Shown piece after piece: positions 45,938-55,326 of a stretch of 64,000 nt of DNA (position 1 is its first letter; every line of letters starts with the position of its first letter). This DNA is from Ktedonobacteraceae bacterium (GTDB taxonomy: Bacteria > Chloroflexota > Ktedonobacteria > Ktedonobacterales > Ktedonobacteraceae). Where the stretch lies: assembly GCA_035653615.1 (NCBI GenBank), contig DASRBN010000032.1, positions 62,001 through 126,000 on the forward strand, in the 5' to 3' direction. The notes under the pieces were generated by a model. It saw only the letters and a program-made list of their open reading frames with translations. It was not told where the DNA came from and did no database searches. Position numbers and translations under genes: made by a program.

Positions 45938-47251
45938 ATGATTGATTCAGAGGGGGCTATTTCGCCTGCTAATACGCTTTTTGTGATGCTCTGTTTCGAG
46001 GGGCCGGATGTCTATTCGACGGCCGGGGGGCTTGGTACGCGGGTGACGGAGTTGAGCGAGGCTCTGGCAATACAGGGCTATACGACCTATCTCTTTTTCA
46101 TCGGCGATCCAACCAAGCCGGCGACGGAAGCGCGCGTCGATGGACGGCTGATCCTCAAACGCTGGTCGCAGTGGGTGAGCAAGTATTATCTGAATGGGGT
46201 CTATGACGGCGAAGAGGCCAAGCTCTATGATTTCAATGAGAGCATTCCGTATTATGTCTATAGCGAGATTGTGCGCCAGGCGGTGGCCGAGGGCAAGACG
46301 GTCGTCATTATGGGCGAAGACTGGCATACCGCCGAGGTGATGTGCCGCACTTCCGACCTGTTGCACTGGTTTGGCGTGCGGCAGAGGGTTTTGATGCTGT
46401 GGAATCTCAATAGCCTGATGTCGCTGCATCGCATCAATTGGGGCCGCCTCAATTTTGTTACGACGATCTGCACGGTCAGTAAATATATGAAGCACCGGAT
46501 GTGGAGCTATGGGGTGAACCCGCTGGTGATTCCGAACGGTATTCCGACGCGCCATTTGAACCCGGTGAACGAGGATGATGTGACGCGGTTGCGTGAAATC
46601 GCGCGCGGGGGCGATCCACGTCGCCTTTTCCTGTTCAAGATCGGGCGCTTCGATCCTGATAAGCGCTGGATCATGGCAGTCGAGGCCGTGGCGCGTCTGA
46701 AATATAGCGGTTACCCGGTGACGTTTTATGTACGCGGGGGCATTGAGCCGCATGGAGCCGATGTGCTGCGCTATGCCTACAACCTGGGGCTGACGATTAC
46801 CGATGTGGTAGCACAGCGCCCGACGTTGGAGCAATGCCTGGATGCAATGGCGAACGCGGCGCCCGCCGATATTTATAACCTGCGCTTCTTCCTGCCGGAA
46901 GAGTTTGTGCGCACGATCTACCGCGCAGCCGATTCGACGCTCGCTAATAGCGGGCACGAGCCGTTTGGCCTGGTGGCGCTCGAAGTGATGGCGGCCCAGG
47001 GCATCGCCGTTACAGGCAGCACGGGCGAGGATTACGCCATCTCTTTCGAAAATGCCATCGTTACCGAGACCGATGACCCCGAAGAAATCGTCGGTTACCT
47101 GATCTATTTGCGCCGGCATCCAGAGGAGCAGGAGCGCATTCGCTGCGCCGGGCGCAACACCGCCGAGCAGTTCTTATGGGATAAGGTCATCGAGAACCTT
47201 GTCAGTAAATTGGAATTTCTCGCGCGTAAACAGGATATACGATTCGTATAA
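45938..47251 (+). CDS. Glycosyltransferase, GT4/glycogen-synthase-like
   Basis: 437-aa GT-B-fold enzyme. N-terminal FVMLCFEGPDVYSTAGGLGT resembles the substrate-loop KxGGL region of starch/glycogen synthases; the C-terminal half has LVIPNGIP, LFLFKIGRFDPDKRWIMAVE and the donor-site region NSGHEPFGLVALEVMAAQG with the conserved E-x7-E. AAGGA lies nine bases before the ATG at 45938, preferred to 45908. It is followed 208 bases later on the same strand by a GH57 enzyme, a known partnership in alpha-glucan metabolism. Acceptor is presumably a glucan or maltooligosaccharide. Confidence 0.85.
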   Translation: MIDSEGAISPANTLFVMLCFEGPDVYSTAGGLGTRVTELSEALAIQGYTTYLFFIGDPTKPATEARVDGRLILKRWSQWVSKYYLNGVYDGEEAKLYDFNESIPYYVYSEIVRQAVAEGKTVVIMGEDWHTAEVMCRTSDLLHWFGVRQRVLMLWNLNSLMSLHRINWGRLNFVTTICTVSKYMKHRMWSYGVNPLVIPNGIPTRHLNPVNEDDVTRLREIARGGDPRRLFLFKIGRFDPDKRWIMAVEAVARLKYSGYPVTFYVRGGIEPHGADVLRYAYNLGLTITDVVAQRPTLEQCLDAMANAAPADIYNLRFFLPEEFVRTIYRAADSTLANSGHEPFGLVALEVMAAQGIAVTGSTGEDYAISFENAIVTETDDPEEIVGYLIYLRRHPEEQERIRCAGRNTAEQFLWDKVIENLVSKLEFLARKQDIRFV

Positions 47252-47331
47252 AGCTTTCTCCATTCTTATGGGGTTTGGGAAATGGCCCACCCCGGAAGCG
47301 ATGATGCACCTTAACGAAATACTTTAGTAAT

Positions 47332-47366
47332 GGGCGTAGGGGCCGATTTATCGGCCTCCGCGTCAA
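47332..47366. repeat. Fragment of the GGGGCCGATC repeat
   Basis: GGGCGTAGGGGCCGATTTATCGGCCTCCGCGTC-type sequence corresponds to the centre and right half of the family, in the gap between the GT4 and GH57 genes. Confidence 0.7.
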
Positions 47367-47459
47367 TACCTGATTATTTTGTTAAACAACATTATCTGGC
47401 CCCTGTACCTCCCCAGGGGATGGAGAGTCGATAGAGCCGATGAAAATGGAGACGCTTGT

Positions 47460-48914
47460 ATGGTTGCGGAACTGGCAATCTATACCGTGGTACACCAGCC
47501 GCGCCGCTTGAAACTGCCGGCGCAGCCTATTCCACGGGGAGCTTCGATTGAAGATATTGCGCGTTGCCTTTTCGATGAACGCCTGAACGAACGCTACTTT
47601 CACCAGGTGGCGAAAAATAGTTACTACCCTGCCGGGCGCATGTTCCTGGACCTGGTGCGCAAGGGCATGAAGCTGGCGATAGGGTTTTCGCTCTCTTTTT
47701 TGCGCCAGGCGATGCTGTGGGATGAGGGCCTGCTGGAGTTGTTCCGCGAACTGGTGACAGAGGAAGATGTGGAGATCATCGGCGTTGAGCCATATCATAG
47801 TTTCCAGTTCCTGCTCGATTGCCCTGCTTTTGTGACGCGTATGCGCTGGATGGCTGACGAGCTGGAGCGTATTTTTGGCAAACGACCGGTGGTTACCGAT
47901 ACGACCGAAATGAGCATGTCGGCGTCCATCTATGATGCGCTTGATAGCGCGGGTTTTCGTGGCGCGCTGATGGATGGCCGTCCGTGGGTGCTGCAATGGC
48001 GGGAGAGTACGCATCTCTATCGTTACGGCGACGAAAAACCCTATCCACGCCCTATCGAGACGAAACGCCGCAATGGGGACGCACAGAAACAACTATTTGC
48101 CCCTCAACCTGCTACACCGCGCAGGCGAGGCAAAACGTCTCCCAACAATAACAGCGAAGTGGAGAGCGATCCTTACCTGCTCGCTCGTCACGTGGAGTTG
48201 AGCGACGATGTGGGTTTCCGCTTCTCAGATCGCGGCTGGGCAGGCTACCCGCTCTACGCCGACACATACGCGCAGTGGATTGCCAGCACGCCGGGCGACT
48301 TCGTCTTGCTGGGCTGGGATTTTGAAACCTTTGGCGAGCATCATCACGCGGAAAGCGGCATCTTTGATTTCATGCGCGCGCTCCCGCGTGAGCTGCTGAA
48401 GCGGGGAGTGAGCTTTGCGACGCCCTGCGCATTGATTGACCGCTACGGCAATGCCGGGAAGATCTATCACCTGCCGCTGCCAGTGTATCCGAGTACGTGG
48501 GCCGGCAGCGGTGGCCTCGACTTTTTTCTGGGCAACAGCGCCCAGCGCACGCTGTTCGATCTCATGCGCTACGTCTATGAAGTAGCACAACTGACTGAAA
48601 ATCCCGATCTGCTTGACCTTGCCGGTTGGTTAACACAGTCCGACAACCTGCACATGATCCAGTGGTTTGGACGTAGCGGTTCGGAGAGCGAGGTTTCGGC
48701 CCATTTCACGCCGCAGGAATGGTGGTCTCTGGGCAACGACGGCATCATTTCCGAGCAGCAGCGGGTCTACCTGAACGCGCTGTACGCGATGGAACCATAT
48801 CTTCCGCCGCGCCTGATACGCCGGGCCAGGCAAAAGAACGGCAACAAGATACCACGCAGGAAAAGCATACCGTCGACGGCGGACGTAACCAGGTTAGCGC
48901 GCAATGTGAGCTGA
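47460..48914 (+). CDS. Glycoside hydrolase family 57 enzyme
   Basis: 484-aa enzyme of the GH57 (beta/alpha)7-barrel group, which holds amylases, 4-alpha-glucanotransferases and branching enzymes. The nucleophile region is VVTDTTEMSMSAS (Glu) and the acid/base region LLGWDFETFGEHHH (Asp). N-terminal YTVVHQPRRLKLPAQPIP and DERLNERYFHQVAKNSYYPA fit the alpha-amylase-like subgroup. TGGAG before ATG 47460 decides the start. The preceding GT4 gene suggests synthesis or remodelling of an intracellular alpha-glucan. Confidence 0.85.
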   Translation: MVAELAIYTVVHQPRRLKLPAQPIPRGASIEDIARCLFDERLNERYFHQVAKNSYYPAGRMFLDLVRKGMKLAIGFSLSFLRQAMLWDEGLLELFRELVTEEDVEIIGVEPYHSFQFLLDCPAFVTRMRWMADELERIFGKRPVVTDTTEMSMSASIYDALDSAGFRGALMDGRPWVLQWRESTHLYRYGDEKPYPRPIETKRRNGDAQKQLFAPQPATPRRRGKTSPNNNSEVESDPYLLARHVELSDDVGFRFSDRGWAGYPLYADTYAQWIASTPGDFVLLGWDFETFGEHHHAESGIFDFMRALPRELLKRGVSFATPCALIDRYGNAGKIYHLPLPVYPSTWAGSGGLDFFLGNSAQRTLFDLMRYVYEVAQLTENPDLLDLAGWLTQSDNLHMIQWFGRSGSESEVSAHFTPQEWWSLGNDGIISEQQRVYLNALYAMEPYLPPRLIRRARQKNGNKIPRRKSIPSTADVTRLARNVS

Positions 48915-50009
48915 CTACCCCCACCAGAACGAGACGGCAATAATGCCATACAATCCGATCAATGTCAGGCCCTCGAGCCAGGTTGACTCACCATCGTAGG
49001 TGATGATCGTGCTTAATATGGCTGTCAGCGCCAGCGAGACGACCAGCAAGGGGGCCAGCACCAGCGTCAGGTGCGCGCCGCCTATCACAAAGCTTAACAG
49101 TACAAGCACCGGAATCAGGCCCAATGCCACCTGCAACGAGCTATTGAGGATCACGCTGATGGCGTAGTCCGCCTTATTGCGTAGCGCGAACTGGATGCCG
49201 ACCACATTTTCTACGGCGTTGCCTGCCAGCGCGACGATGACCAGGCCGGTAAAGGCCGGCGAGATGTGCAGGATGGTGATCGCCGGTGTCAACGCGCCCA
49301 CGAACCAGTCCGAGACGAAGGCCGCGCCGACGCCCGCGCCTACTAACATGGCGACGGTAAACCAGAGCGGCCATAGATGGAGCGAGGCCGTGTTTCTCTT
49401 CTGCGCGTCTTCAGGCAGACTGGTTGGGCCACCTTGCAAAGAGACGGGGATGCTGGCGATGAATACTACCAGCAGGATAATTGCGCAAGCGATGCTCAGT
49501 CCTTCCTTATGTCCTGCCGCCGGAGTATGCAGCCCATTGACGAGCGTTGGCACGGCCAGCGCAGCAACGGCCAGCATAGTGAGAACGGCGATAGTACGTG
49601 GGGCCTGCGATGCAAATCGCTGTGTGCCATTGCGCAGCCCACCCACGAAGAAGGCCAGGCCCAGCACGAACAGGCTGTTCCCCAGGATCGAGCCGACCAG
49701 CGCCGCCTGCACTACATCGACCAGCCCGGCGCGCAGGGCAAAGATGCCTACAAAGAGTTCGGGCAGGTTGCCAAGCGCGGATTGCAAGACGCCGGTTGCC
49801 CCCGGACCGAGTCGCGAACCGAGTTGATCGGTAGCCTGCCCGACGAGATCGGCCAGCAGGGCAAGCGCTATCCCTGCGACAATAAAAATAAGTACGGCAT
49901 TCACTGAAAATGCCGTCAGAACACCGGATAAGATGCTGAGGATAAGCGCGCCGCCGATTGTCAGCTGCTCTCTCCGGCTCACAAAACCGCCCCTATTTTT
50001 AGATAGCAT
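48915..50009 (-). CDS. Calcium/proton antiporter (CaCA superfamily, Cax-type)
   Basis: 364-aa membrane protein with about eleven helices that exchanges Ca2+ for H+. The two inverted alpha-repeats are visible as GNLPELFVGIFALRAG with SILGNSLFVLGLAF and GNAVENVVGIQFALRNK with SVILNSSLQVALGL; each carries the conserved G-N-x-x-E ion ligand. GAGGAG lies upstream of ATG 50009. The gene converges with the GH57 gene with no spacer. Whether it handles other divalent ions is open. Confidence 0.92.
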   Translation of the reverse strand: MLSKNRGGFVSRREQLTIGGALILSILSGVLTAFSVNAVLIFIVAGIALALLADLVGQATDQLGSRLGPGATGVLQSALGNLPELFVGIFALRAGLVDVVQAALVGSILGNSLFVLGLAFFVGGLRNGTQRFASQAPRTIAVLTMLAVAALAVPTLVNGLHTPAAGHKEGLSIACAIILLVVFIASIPVSLQGGPTSLPEDAQKRNTASLHLWPLWFTVAMLVGAGVGAAFVSDWFVGALTPAITILHISPAFTGLVIVALAGNAVENVVGIQFALRNKADYAISVILNSSLQVALGLIPVLVLLSFVIGGAHLTLVLAPLLVVSLALTAILSTIITYDGESTWLEGLTLIGLYGIIAVSFWWG

Positions 50010-50046
50010 TTGGATTTGAACTCCTCACCAGGATATTTTTCTAACA

Positions 50047-50190
50047 GGTCATTCTGAGCAGCCTCGACCATGTCATGCTAAGTGGCCTCGACCGGGTCAT
50101 TCTGAGCAGCCTCGACCATGTCATTCTGAGCGCAGCGAAGAATCCGCACCCTATCCCACCCGGATTCTTCGCTGCGCTCAGAATGACACG
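50047..50190. repeat. Cluster of CATTCTGAGC repeats
   Basis: Four successive GTCATTCTGAGCAGCCTCGACC-type units (period about 34) lead into a full GTCATTCTGAGCGCAGCGAA copy, followed by its inverse GATTCTTCGCTGCGCTCAG. It lies upstream of the antiporter gene. Confidence 0.85.
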
Positions 50191-50208
50191 GCCAGAGAGG
50201 ACTCCGCC

Positions 50209-50280
50209 GGGGCCGATCAATCGGCGGTGGGCGCGATCAATCGGCCCCTACGGGCCGTAGAGGTCGATTGATCGCGCCCC
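50209..50280. repeat. GGGGCCGATCAATCGGC palindromic repeat
   Basis: Near-complete copy (GGGGCCGATCAATCGGCGG ... CCCCTACGGGCCGTAGAGG ... CGATTGATCGCGCCCC), directly next to the other repeat family and touching the stop codon of the GH3 gene at 50283. Confidence 0.85.
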
Positions 50281-50282
50281 GG

Positions 50283-51650
50283 CTAAGCGGCTGGTCTCTT
50301 CACATCTCCAACCCTTGTGCCATTTACCGCGATACGCTCCCAGGTACCGGTAGTGTTGGGATACGAAGTAAATGCGCCCGCGTTCTCGAGCAATTGCGAG
50401 GCCCTATCGCGCGAGAGTATGTTATATTTCAGCTTCAATTCTAGAATGCGCTGCACCGAGGCGTTGACCTGGTTCATGGATATCTGCCCGCTCTCCACCG
50501 CCTGTTTCAGACCGGTCAGCATCGATTGTGTGTCCGATAGACCGCGCGGCCCCAGAATGAGATCTTCACCGGCCTTCACCGCCAGCACTGCTGCCTGGGC
50601 CAGGCTGTAGGTGTTGCTGATGCCGCCCATCCATAATGTGTCGCTAATGATGACGCCGTTGAAGTGCAGTTGGTCACGTAGCAGGCCGGTGACAACTTTG
50701 GGCGAAAGCGAGGTGGGCAGCTTCGGATCAAGTTGTGGATTGAGGATGTGCGTGACCATCACCATCGGCACAATGCCCTCGTTGATCATTGTGCGGTAGG
50801 GTACGAAATCGACGGCGTTCATGGTTGCCAGGCTGCGGTTCATATAGGGCAAGGAATAATGGGGATCGACCGTAGCGCTGCCCAGGCCGGGGAAGTGTTT
50901 GAGGCAGCCTATTACGCCGCCCTGTGTCAACCCTTGCAGGTAGGCACGGCCCATATTTGTGACCAGCGTCGGGTTGGAGCCGAAGGTACGCATCGGCAGG
51001 CCGGGATTATTGGGATTGGTCAGCACATCGACGATGGGCATGAAGTTGACATTCAACCCCAGAGCCTTCAGGTCTTGCGCGGCGCCGAGGCCCGCATTAA
51101 AAGCAACCTGTGGATTGCCGGTCGCGCCAATTTGCTGTTCGGACGGGCGCTCGCCGGTGATCTGGCGCAGTTCATTGACGATGCCACCCTCGAAATCGGT
51201 GCTGATGAATAGTGGAATCTGGGCCTGGCCCTGCAATGCCTGGTTAAGCTCGAACAACTGGTTGCTCGTCTGAGCATTGCCGTTCTTATTCTCAATTAAA
51301 ACGCCGCTAACGTGATCGGCATGCACCATCTGAATATCATCGGCGGTGAGCGTGGAGCCATAAAACTCGACAATGGTCATCTGGCCCAGCTTCTCATCCA
51401 GGCTCATGTTTTGTACGAGTTCTTGTGCCACGCCACTATCAGATAGCAGCGTGGGCGACGTTGTGGAAACGGTCGTAGGCGTCGGGGATGGCTGCAAAAT
51501 TACAACCGTTGGCTTTGCCCCGTTGGAACCGCTCACACCCGAAAACAGGGGAGAACACCCGCTCAGCGTAATCAACAGGCAAATAAGAGCAAGGACGAAA
51601 GAACCCGTGCGGCCTCCCTGGAAAAACCTATCAGCGTGGAATCGATGCAT
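50283..51650 (-). CDS. Glycoside hydrolase family 3 lipoprotein (beta-N-acetylhexosaminidase-like)
   Basis: 455-aa exported enzyme with lipobox LITLSGC and a Thr/Pro/Ser-rich linker (residues about 50-72). The GH3 barrel shows MSLDEKLGQMTIVEF, STDFEGGIVNELR, the NagZ-type loop CLKHFPGLGSATVDPHYSLP with the His/Asp dyad, and the nucleophile in GVIISDTLWMGG (Asp). These point to a NagZ-like hexosaminidase that cleaves N-acetylglucosamine residues, perhaps in cell-wall or chitin turnover, rather than a beta-glucosidase. The gene is single on the minus strand. Confidence 0.88.
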   Translation of the reverse strand: MHRFHADRFFQGGRTGSFVLALICLLITLSGCSPLFSGVSGSNGAKPTVVILQPSPTPTTVSTTSPTLLSDSGVAQELVQNMSLDEKLGQMTIVEFYGSTLTADDIQMVHADHVSGVLIENKNGNAQTSNQLFELNQALQGQAQIPLFISTDFEGGIVNELRQITGERPSEQQIGATGNPQVAFNAGLGAAQDLKALGLNVNFMPIVDVLTNPNNPGLPMRTFGSNPTLVTNMGRAYLQGLTQGGVIGCLKHFPGLGSATVDPHYSLPYMNRSLATMNAVDFVPYRTMINEGIVPMVMVTHILNPQLDPKLPTSLSPKVVTGLLRDQLHFNGVIISDTLWMGGISNTYSLAQAAVLAVKAGEDLILGPRGLSDTQSMLTGLKQAVESGQISMNQVNASVQRILELKLKYNILSRDRASQLLENAGAFTSYPNTTGTWERIAVNGTRVGDVKRPAA

Positions 51651-51747
51651 TGTCGCGTCCTACCTTTTCCTGCCCGTTGCTCCTGTAGGGGCAGCGCCTT
51701 GTACCTGTCCCTACAAGAGCAACAATACATCATCTTTTCCATGCACG

Positions 51748-53493
51748 TCAAGCGGTTTGAATGTTTGCCAGTTCCTCCAGGCCCAGGTCTTTGATGGCCT
51801 TCTCGCGCAGGATAAACTTCTGCACCTTGCCACTGGCGGTGAGAGGATATGTATCGACGAACAGGAAATAGCGGGGCGTTTTCTGGTGGCTGATGCGTCC
51901 CTTGCAGAAGTCCCGCAATTCCTGCTCGGTCAATTCCTCGCCGTCGCGCGGGCGCACCGCGGCTACCAATTCCTCGCCAAAAAATTTATCGGGGACGCCG
52001 AATACCTGCACATCGGCAACTTTGGGATGCCGGATGAGAAACTCTTCGATCTCGGCGGGGAAGATGTTTTCGCCGCCGCGAATGACCATATCTTTCAGGC
52101 GCCCAACAATGTTGACATAGCCCTGGGCATTCATGGTGGCGAGATCGCCGGTATGCAGCCAGCCCTCGCTATCGATCGCTTCGGCAGTCTTTTCGGGCAT
52201 CTTGTAGTAGCCCTGCATCGCCAGGAAACCACGGCAGCAGAGCTCGCCGCGCTCGCCACAGGAAACAACCTGCTTCGTAACCGGGTCGATAATCTTGACC
52301 TCGACATGCGGCAGAGGTGTGCCAACCGTTGCCGATTTTAATTCGAAGCTGTCGTCTGAGCGCGTCAGCGTAATGGCGGCGCTCGCCTCGGTCTGGCCGA
52401 AGACGATGGCTACGTCCGCTCCCATGAGTTCCTTGACCTGCTCCATCAAATAGACCGGCACCGGCGAACCGCCGCTGATGACCGTTCGCAGCGAGGAAAG
52501 ATCATACTCTTTGAACCGCGGATGCTGCATGATTGCCAGCAGCATGGTAGGCACGCCGCCAAGCATAGTGCAGCGTTCGCTGCTGATGACCTGTAGAGCC
52601 TTTAAGGGATCGAAAGCCATGAGTGGATGCAGTGTCGCGCCCATGGTGAGAGAGGCGAGGATGGCCAGCACGCAGCCGCCGGCGTGAAAGAATGGCATGC
52701 AAGTACAGGTATGATCGTCCTGGCGAATACCCCAACGGTGTGCGAATACCAGCGCATCGTCCACAATGGCATGATGCGGCTGCAATGCGCCCTTGGGAAA
52801 GCCGGTGGTGCCGGAGGTATAGAGCATCTGCGCCGGGTCCGAGGGCAGCACTGTAGCCTGTCGCTCGCGCAACGCCTGCTGGCTGATCTCCGAGCCACCC
52901 GCGACCATTTCGCGAAACAGTGTTGGCCGCCAGTTCGCCTGCTCTAACAATCCGGCAGGAGGAGCGCCCAGCAGCGAGACGTAGCGCAGCATGGGGAAAC
53001 GCTCGCTGCTCACTTCGCCGTTCTTTACTCCGGGAGTGACGAATGAGGAGACGGTGGCGATGCAATCATGGTCGCGTATCTTTGCCATGAAGAAGAGGGC
53101 TACGACATCGCCCTGCTTCAGGATGTATTCGACTTCGGAAGCACGCAGGGCGGGATTGACCGTGACCAGCACCAGGCCCGCCCTGGCAGCGCCCATTTCC
53201 AGCAATATCCAGTCGGGCAGATTGATAGCCCAGGCCGCGACGTGATCTCCCTTTTGCAATCCCAGGGCCATCAGGCCGCGCGCTACTTTGTCGGCCTGCT
53301 CGCGATACTCCTGGTAGGTCCAGCGAATGTCGAGCGCGCCACCAAACTCAGGATAACAGGAATAGACCACGGCTTCTTGCTGCGGAATCTCATCCGCGCG
53401 ACGATCTAAAAGATCACCAACAGTCGTGTTGAGAAGAGAAACGCCCTCGCTTTCGGCCTGCCAATATGACAGCCCATCATTGGTCATGCCCAT
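51748..53493 (-). CDS. Acyl-CoA synthetase (AMP-binding enzyme)
   Basis: 581-aa adenylate-forming enzyme joining a carboxylic acid to CoA with ATP. Motifs: the P-loop-like LYTSGTTGFPKGALQ, the adenine region VFGQTEASAAITL, GWLHTGDLATMN and GRLKDMVIRGGENIFPAEIE, and the catalytic Lys in LTASGKVQKF. The pattern fits medium/long-chain fatty acid synthetases. It is divergent from the CoA-transferase gene at 53687. The acid is not predictable. Confidence 0.93.
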   Translation of the reverse strand: MGMTNDGLSYWQAESEGVSLLNTTVGDLLDRRADEIPQQEAVVYSCYPEFGGALDIRWTYQEYREQADKVARGLMALGLQKGDHVAAWAINLPDWILLEMGAARAGLVLVTVNPALRASEVEYILKQGDVVALFFMAKIRDHDCIATVSSFVTPGVKNGEVSSERFPMLRYVSLLGAPPAGLLEQANWRPTLFREMVAGGSEISQQALRERQATVLPSDPAQMLYTSGTTGFPKGALQPHHAIVDDALVFAHRWGIRQDDHTCTCMPFFHAGGCVLAILASLTMGATLHPLMAFDPLKALQVISSERCTMLGGVPTMLLAIMQHPRFKEYDLSSLRTVISGGSPVPVYLMEQVKELMGADVAIVFGQTEASAAITLTRSDDSFELKSATVGTPLPHVEVKIIDPVTKQVVSCGERGELCCRGFLAMQGYYKMPEKTAEAIDSEGWLHTGDLATMNAQGYVNIVGRLKDMVIRGGENIFPAEIEEFLIRHPKVADVQVFGVPDKFFGEELVAAVRPRDGEELTEQELRDFCKGRISHQKTPRYFLFVDTYPLTASGKVQKFILREKAIKDLGLEELANIQTA

Positions 53494-53686
53494 GATTGCT
53501 CTCCCGTTGAAAGTTGAAGATAGAACAAAGGTCTCCAGGCAAATATGGTGAGATTGTACCAGGGATCACGCTATGAGGAAGCATACTATTTGCCGCGATT
53601 ATTTGCAAGCCTTTCGGAAGGGAATATGATATAGTTTTGTAGGGAAAATCTCCTTGATTCTTCAGACAGCCACAACAGGAGGTAAC

Positions 53687-54814
53687 ATGGAAGCTGCACT
53701 CTCGGATGTTGTTGTGATCGATCTTTCGCGCGTACTGGCCGGGCCGTATTGTACGATGATGCTGGGCGATCTGGGCGCGACGGTGATAAAGGTTGAGCAG
53801 CCGGGCAAGGGAGATGATACACGTTATTTCGGTCCGCCTTATATAGCCGGGGAGAGCGCCTATTACCTGGGCCTCAACCGCAACAAGCGCAGCATTACGC
53901 TGGATTTCAGCACGCCGGAGGGCAGGGAAAGGCTATTAGAGCTTGTGCGCACGGCGACGGTGCTGGTGGAAAACTTCCGCCCTGGGACGCTGGAGAAGCA
54001 GGGGCTTGGCTATGAGGCGCTGAAAGCAATGAATCCGGGATTGATTTACTGCTCTATTAGCGGGTATGGGCAGACGGGTCCGTATGCATCACGCCCGGGC
54101 TATGATTTTGTGGCGCAGGCAGAGTCGGGGATCATGTCGGTGACGGGCGAGATCGATGGAGAGCCGATGCGCGTGGGCGTGCCGGTGGGTGACCTTTCGG
54201 CGGGTATGTTCGCCTGCATGGGCATCCTGGCGGCGCTGCGCGTGCGCGACCGCACGGGGAAAGGCCAGTTTATCGATATCTCGCTGCTGGAGACGACCGT
54301 CTCGCTGCTCAGCAACGTGTCATCGAATTATTTGATATCGGGCGAAGAGGCGAAACGCTATGGCAACGGGCACCCGAATATTGTGCCATACCAGGCGTTT
54401 CGCACGCGCGATGGCTATATCGTAGTGGCCTGCGGCAATGACCGGCTCTACCAGGGACTCTGCCGGTTGCTGGAACGCGCTGACCTGGCGGCGGACCCGC
54501 GTTTTGCGACCAATCCGCAGCGCGTGCGCAACCGCGAAGAGCTGGTGCCGGCCTTGCAGGAAGAATTTTTGCGGCGCGATACCGCCGATTGGCTGCCGGA
54601 ACTGCGGGCCGCGGGCATACCATGCGGCGCTATCAATACGGTGAGCCAGGTATTCAATGACCCACAAATCCAGGCCCGCGGACTGGTCTGGGAATGCGAG
54701 CATCCGACTGCCGGCACAATACGGCTCTCTGGCTCGCCCATTCGCCTCTCTGAGACGCCCCCACGGCTCTATAAAGCGCCGCCACTATTGGGGGAGGACG
54801 ATGAGGCGCTGTAA
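53687..54814 (+). CDS. CaiB/BaiF family CoA-transferase (family III)
   Basis: 375-aa enzyme that moves CoA between carboxylates via a mixed anhydride on a catalytic Asp. It starts MEAALSDVVVIDLSRVLAGP with AGGAGGTAAC upstream, and shows GATVIKVEQPGKGDDTR, LNRNKRSITLDF, NFRPGTLEKQGLGY, GYGQTGPYASRPGYDFVAQA (catalytic Asp region) and TGKGQFIDISLLET. It is divergent from the acyl-CoA synthetase and followed by a DinB-like gene 14 bases on. Likely serves carboxylic acid catabolism. Substrate unknown. Confidence 0.92.
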   Translation: MEAALSDVVVIDLSRVLAGPYCTMMLGDLGATVIKVEQPGKGDDTRYFGPPYIAGESAYYLGLNRNKRSITLDFSTPEGRERLLELVRTATVLVENFRPGTLEKQGLGYEALKAMNPGLIYCSISGYGQTGPYASRPGYDFVAQAESGIMSVTGEIDGEPMRVGVPVGDLSAGMFACMGILAALRVRDRTGKGQFIDISLLETTVSLLSNVSSNYLISGEEAKRYGNGHPNIVPYQAFRTRDGYIVVACGNDRLYQGLCRLLERADLAADPRFATNPQRVRNREELVPALQEEFLRRDTADWLPELRAAGIPCGAINTVSQVFNDPQIQARGLVWECEHPTAGTIRLSGSPIRLSETPPRLYKAPPLLGEDDEAL

Positions 54815-54828
54815 AAGGATAACATTCC

Positions 54829-55326
54829 ATGCCGGATAAACCGCTCACGACTGAGCAAGTTCTGACCTTGCTGCAAGCCACGCCAATGCGCCTCGCTGCG
54901 CTTACCACCGATCTCTCACCAGAAGTGTTGCAGGCAAGGCCCACTTCCGATGAGTGGTCCGCCAACGAGGTGCTGGCCCACCTGCGAGCGTGCGCTGATG
55001 TCTGGGGCAACTGCATTGTGACGATACTCGCAGAGGATAAGCCGGTGCTGCAAGCGATTAATCCTCGCGCCTGGATCAAGCGGACGAACTACCTCGAACT
55101 GGATTTCCACCTCTCGTTGCGCGCCTTTGCTACGCAGCGTGCCGAACTCCTGGCAGTTCTCGAACCCTTACCGGTTGATGCCTGGAAACGTTCGGCAACA
55201 GTGACAGGAGCGGGAAAGGTTCTTGAACGAACCGTACTATTCTATGCGCAGTGGCTGGCTACTCATGAGCGACCACACGTCAAGCAGATCGAGCGCGTTG
55301 TCAAAACAATGCATCCAAAAAGCTAA
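54829..55326 (+). CDS. DinB-family protein
   Basis: 165-aa four-helix-bundle protein of the DinB/DfsB fold. Three histidines in typical places (VLAHLRACADVWG near residue 45; ATHERPHVKQIE near 145-150) would form the metal site; SDEWSANEVLAHL is the family signature. Family members include metal-dependent thiol transferases, and many are uncharacterised. It lies 14 bases behind the CoA-transferase gene, so the two are probably cotranscribed, and overlaps the convergent hydrolase gene by 26 bases. Confidence 0.82.
   Translation: MPDKPLTTEQVLTLLQATPMRLAALTTDLSPEVLQARPTSDEWSANEVLAHLRACADVWGNCIVTILAEDKPVLQAINPRAWIKRTNYLELDFHLSLRAFATQRAELLAVLEPLPVDAWKRSATVTGAGKVLERTVLFYAQWLATHERPHVKQIERVVKTMHPKS

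Noticed and set aside
45947-47119. 390-aa open frame on the minus strand
   Set aside because: It lies entirely antisense to the GT4 gene and is rich in Arg/His with no domain; a shadow of biased codon use.
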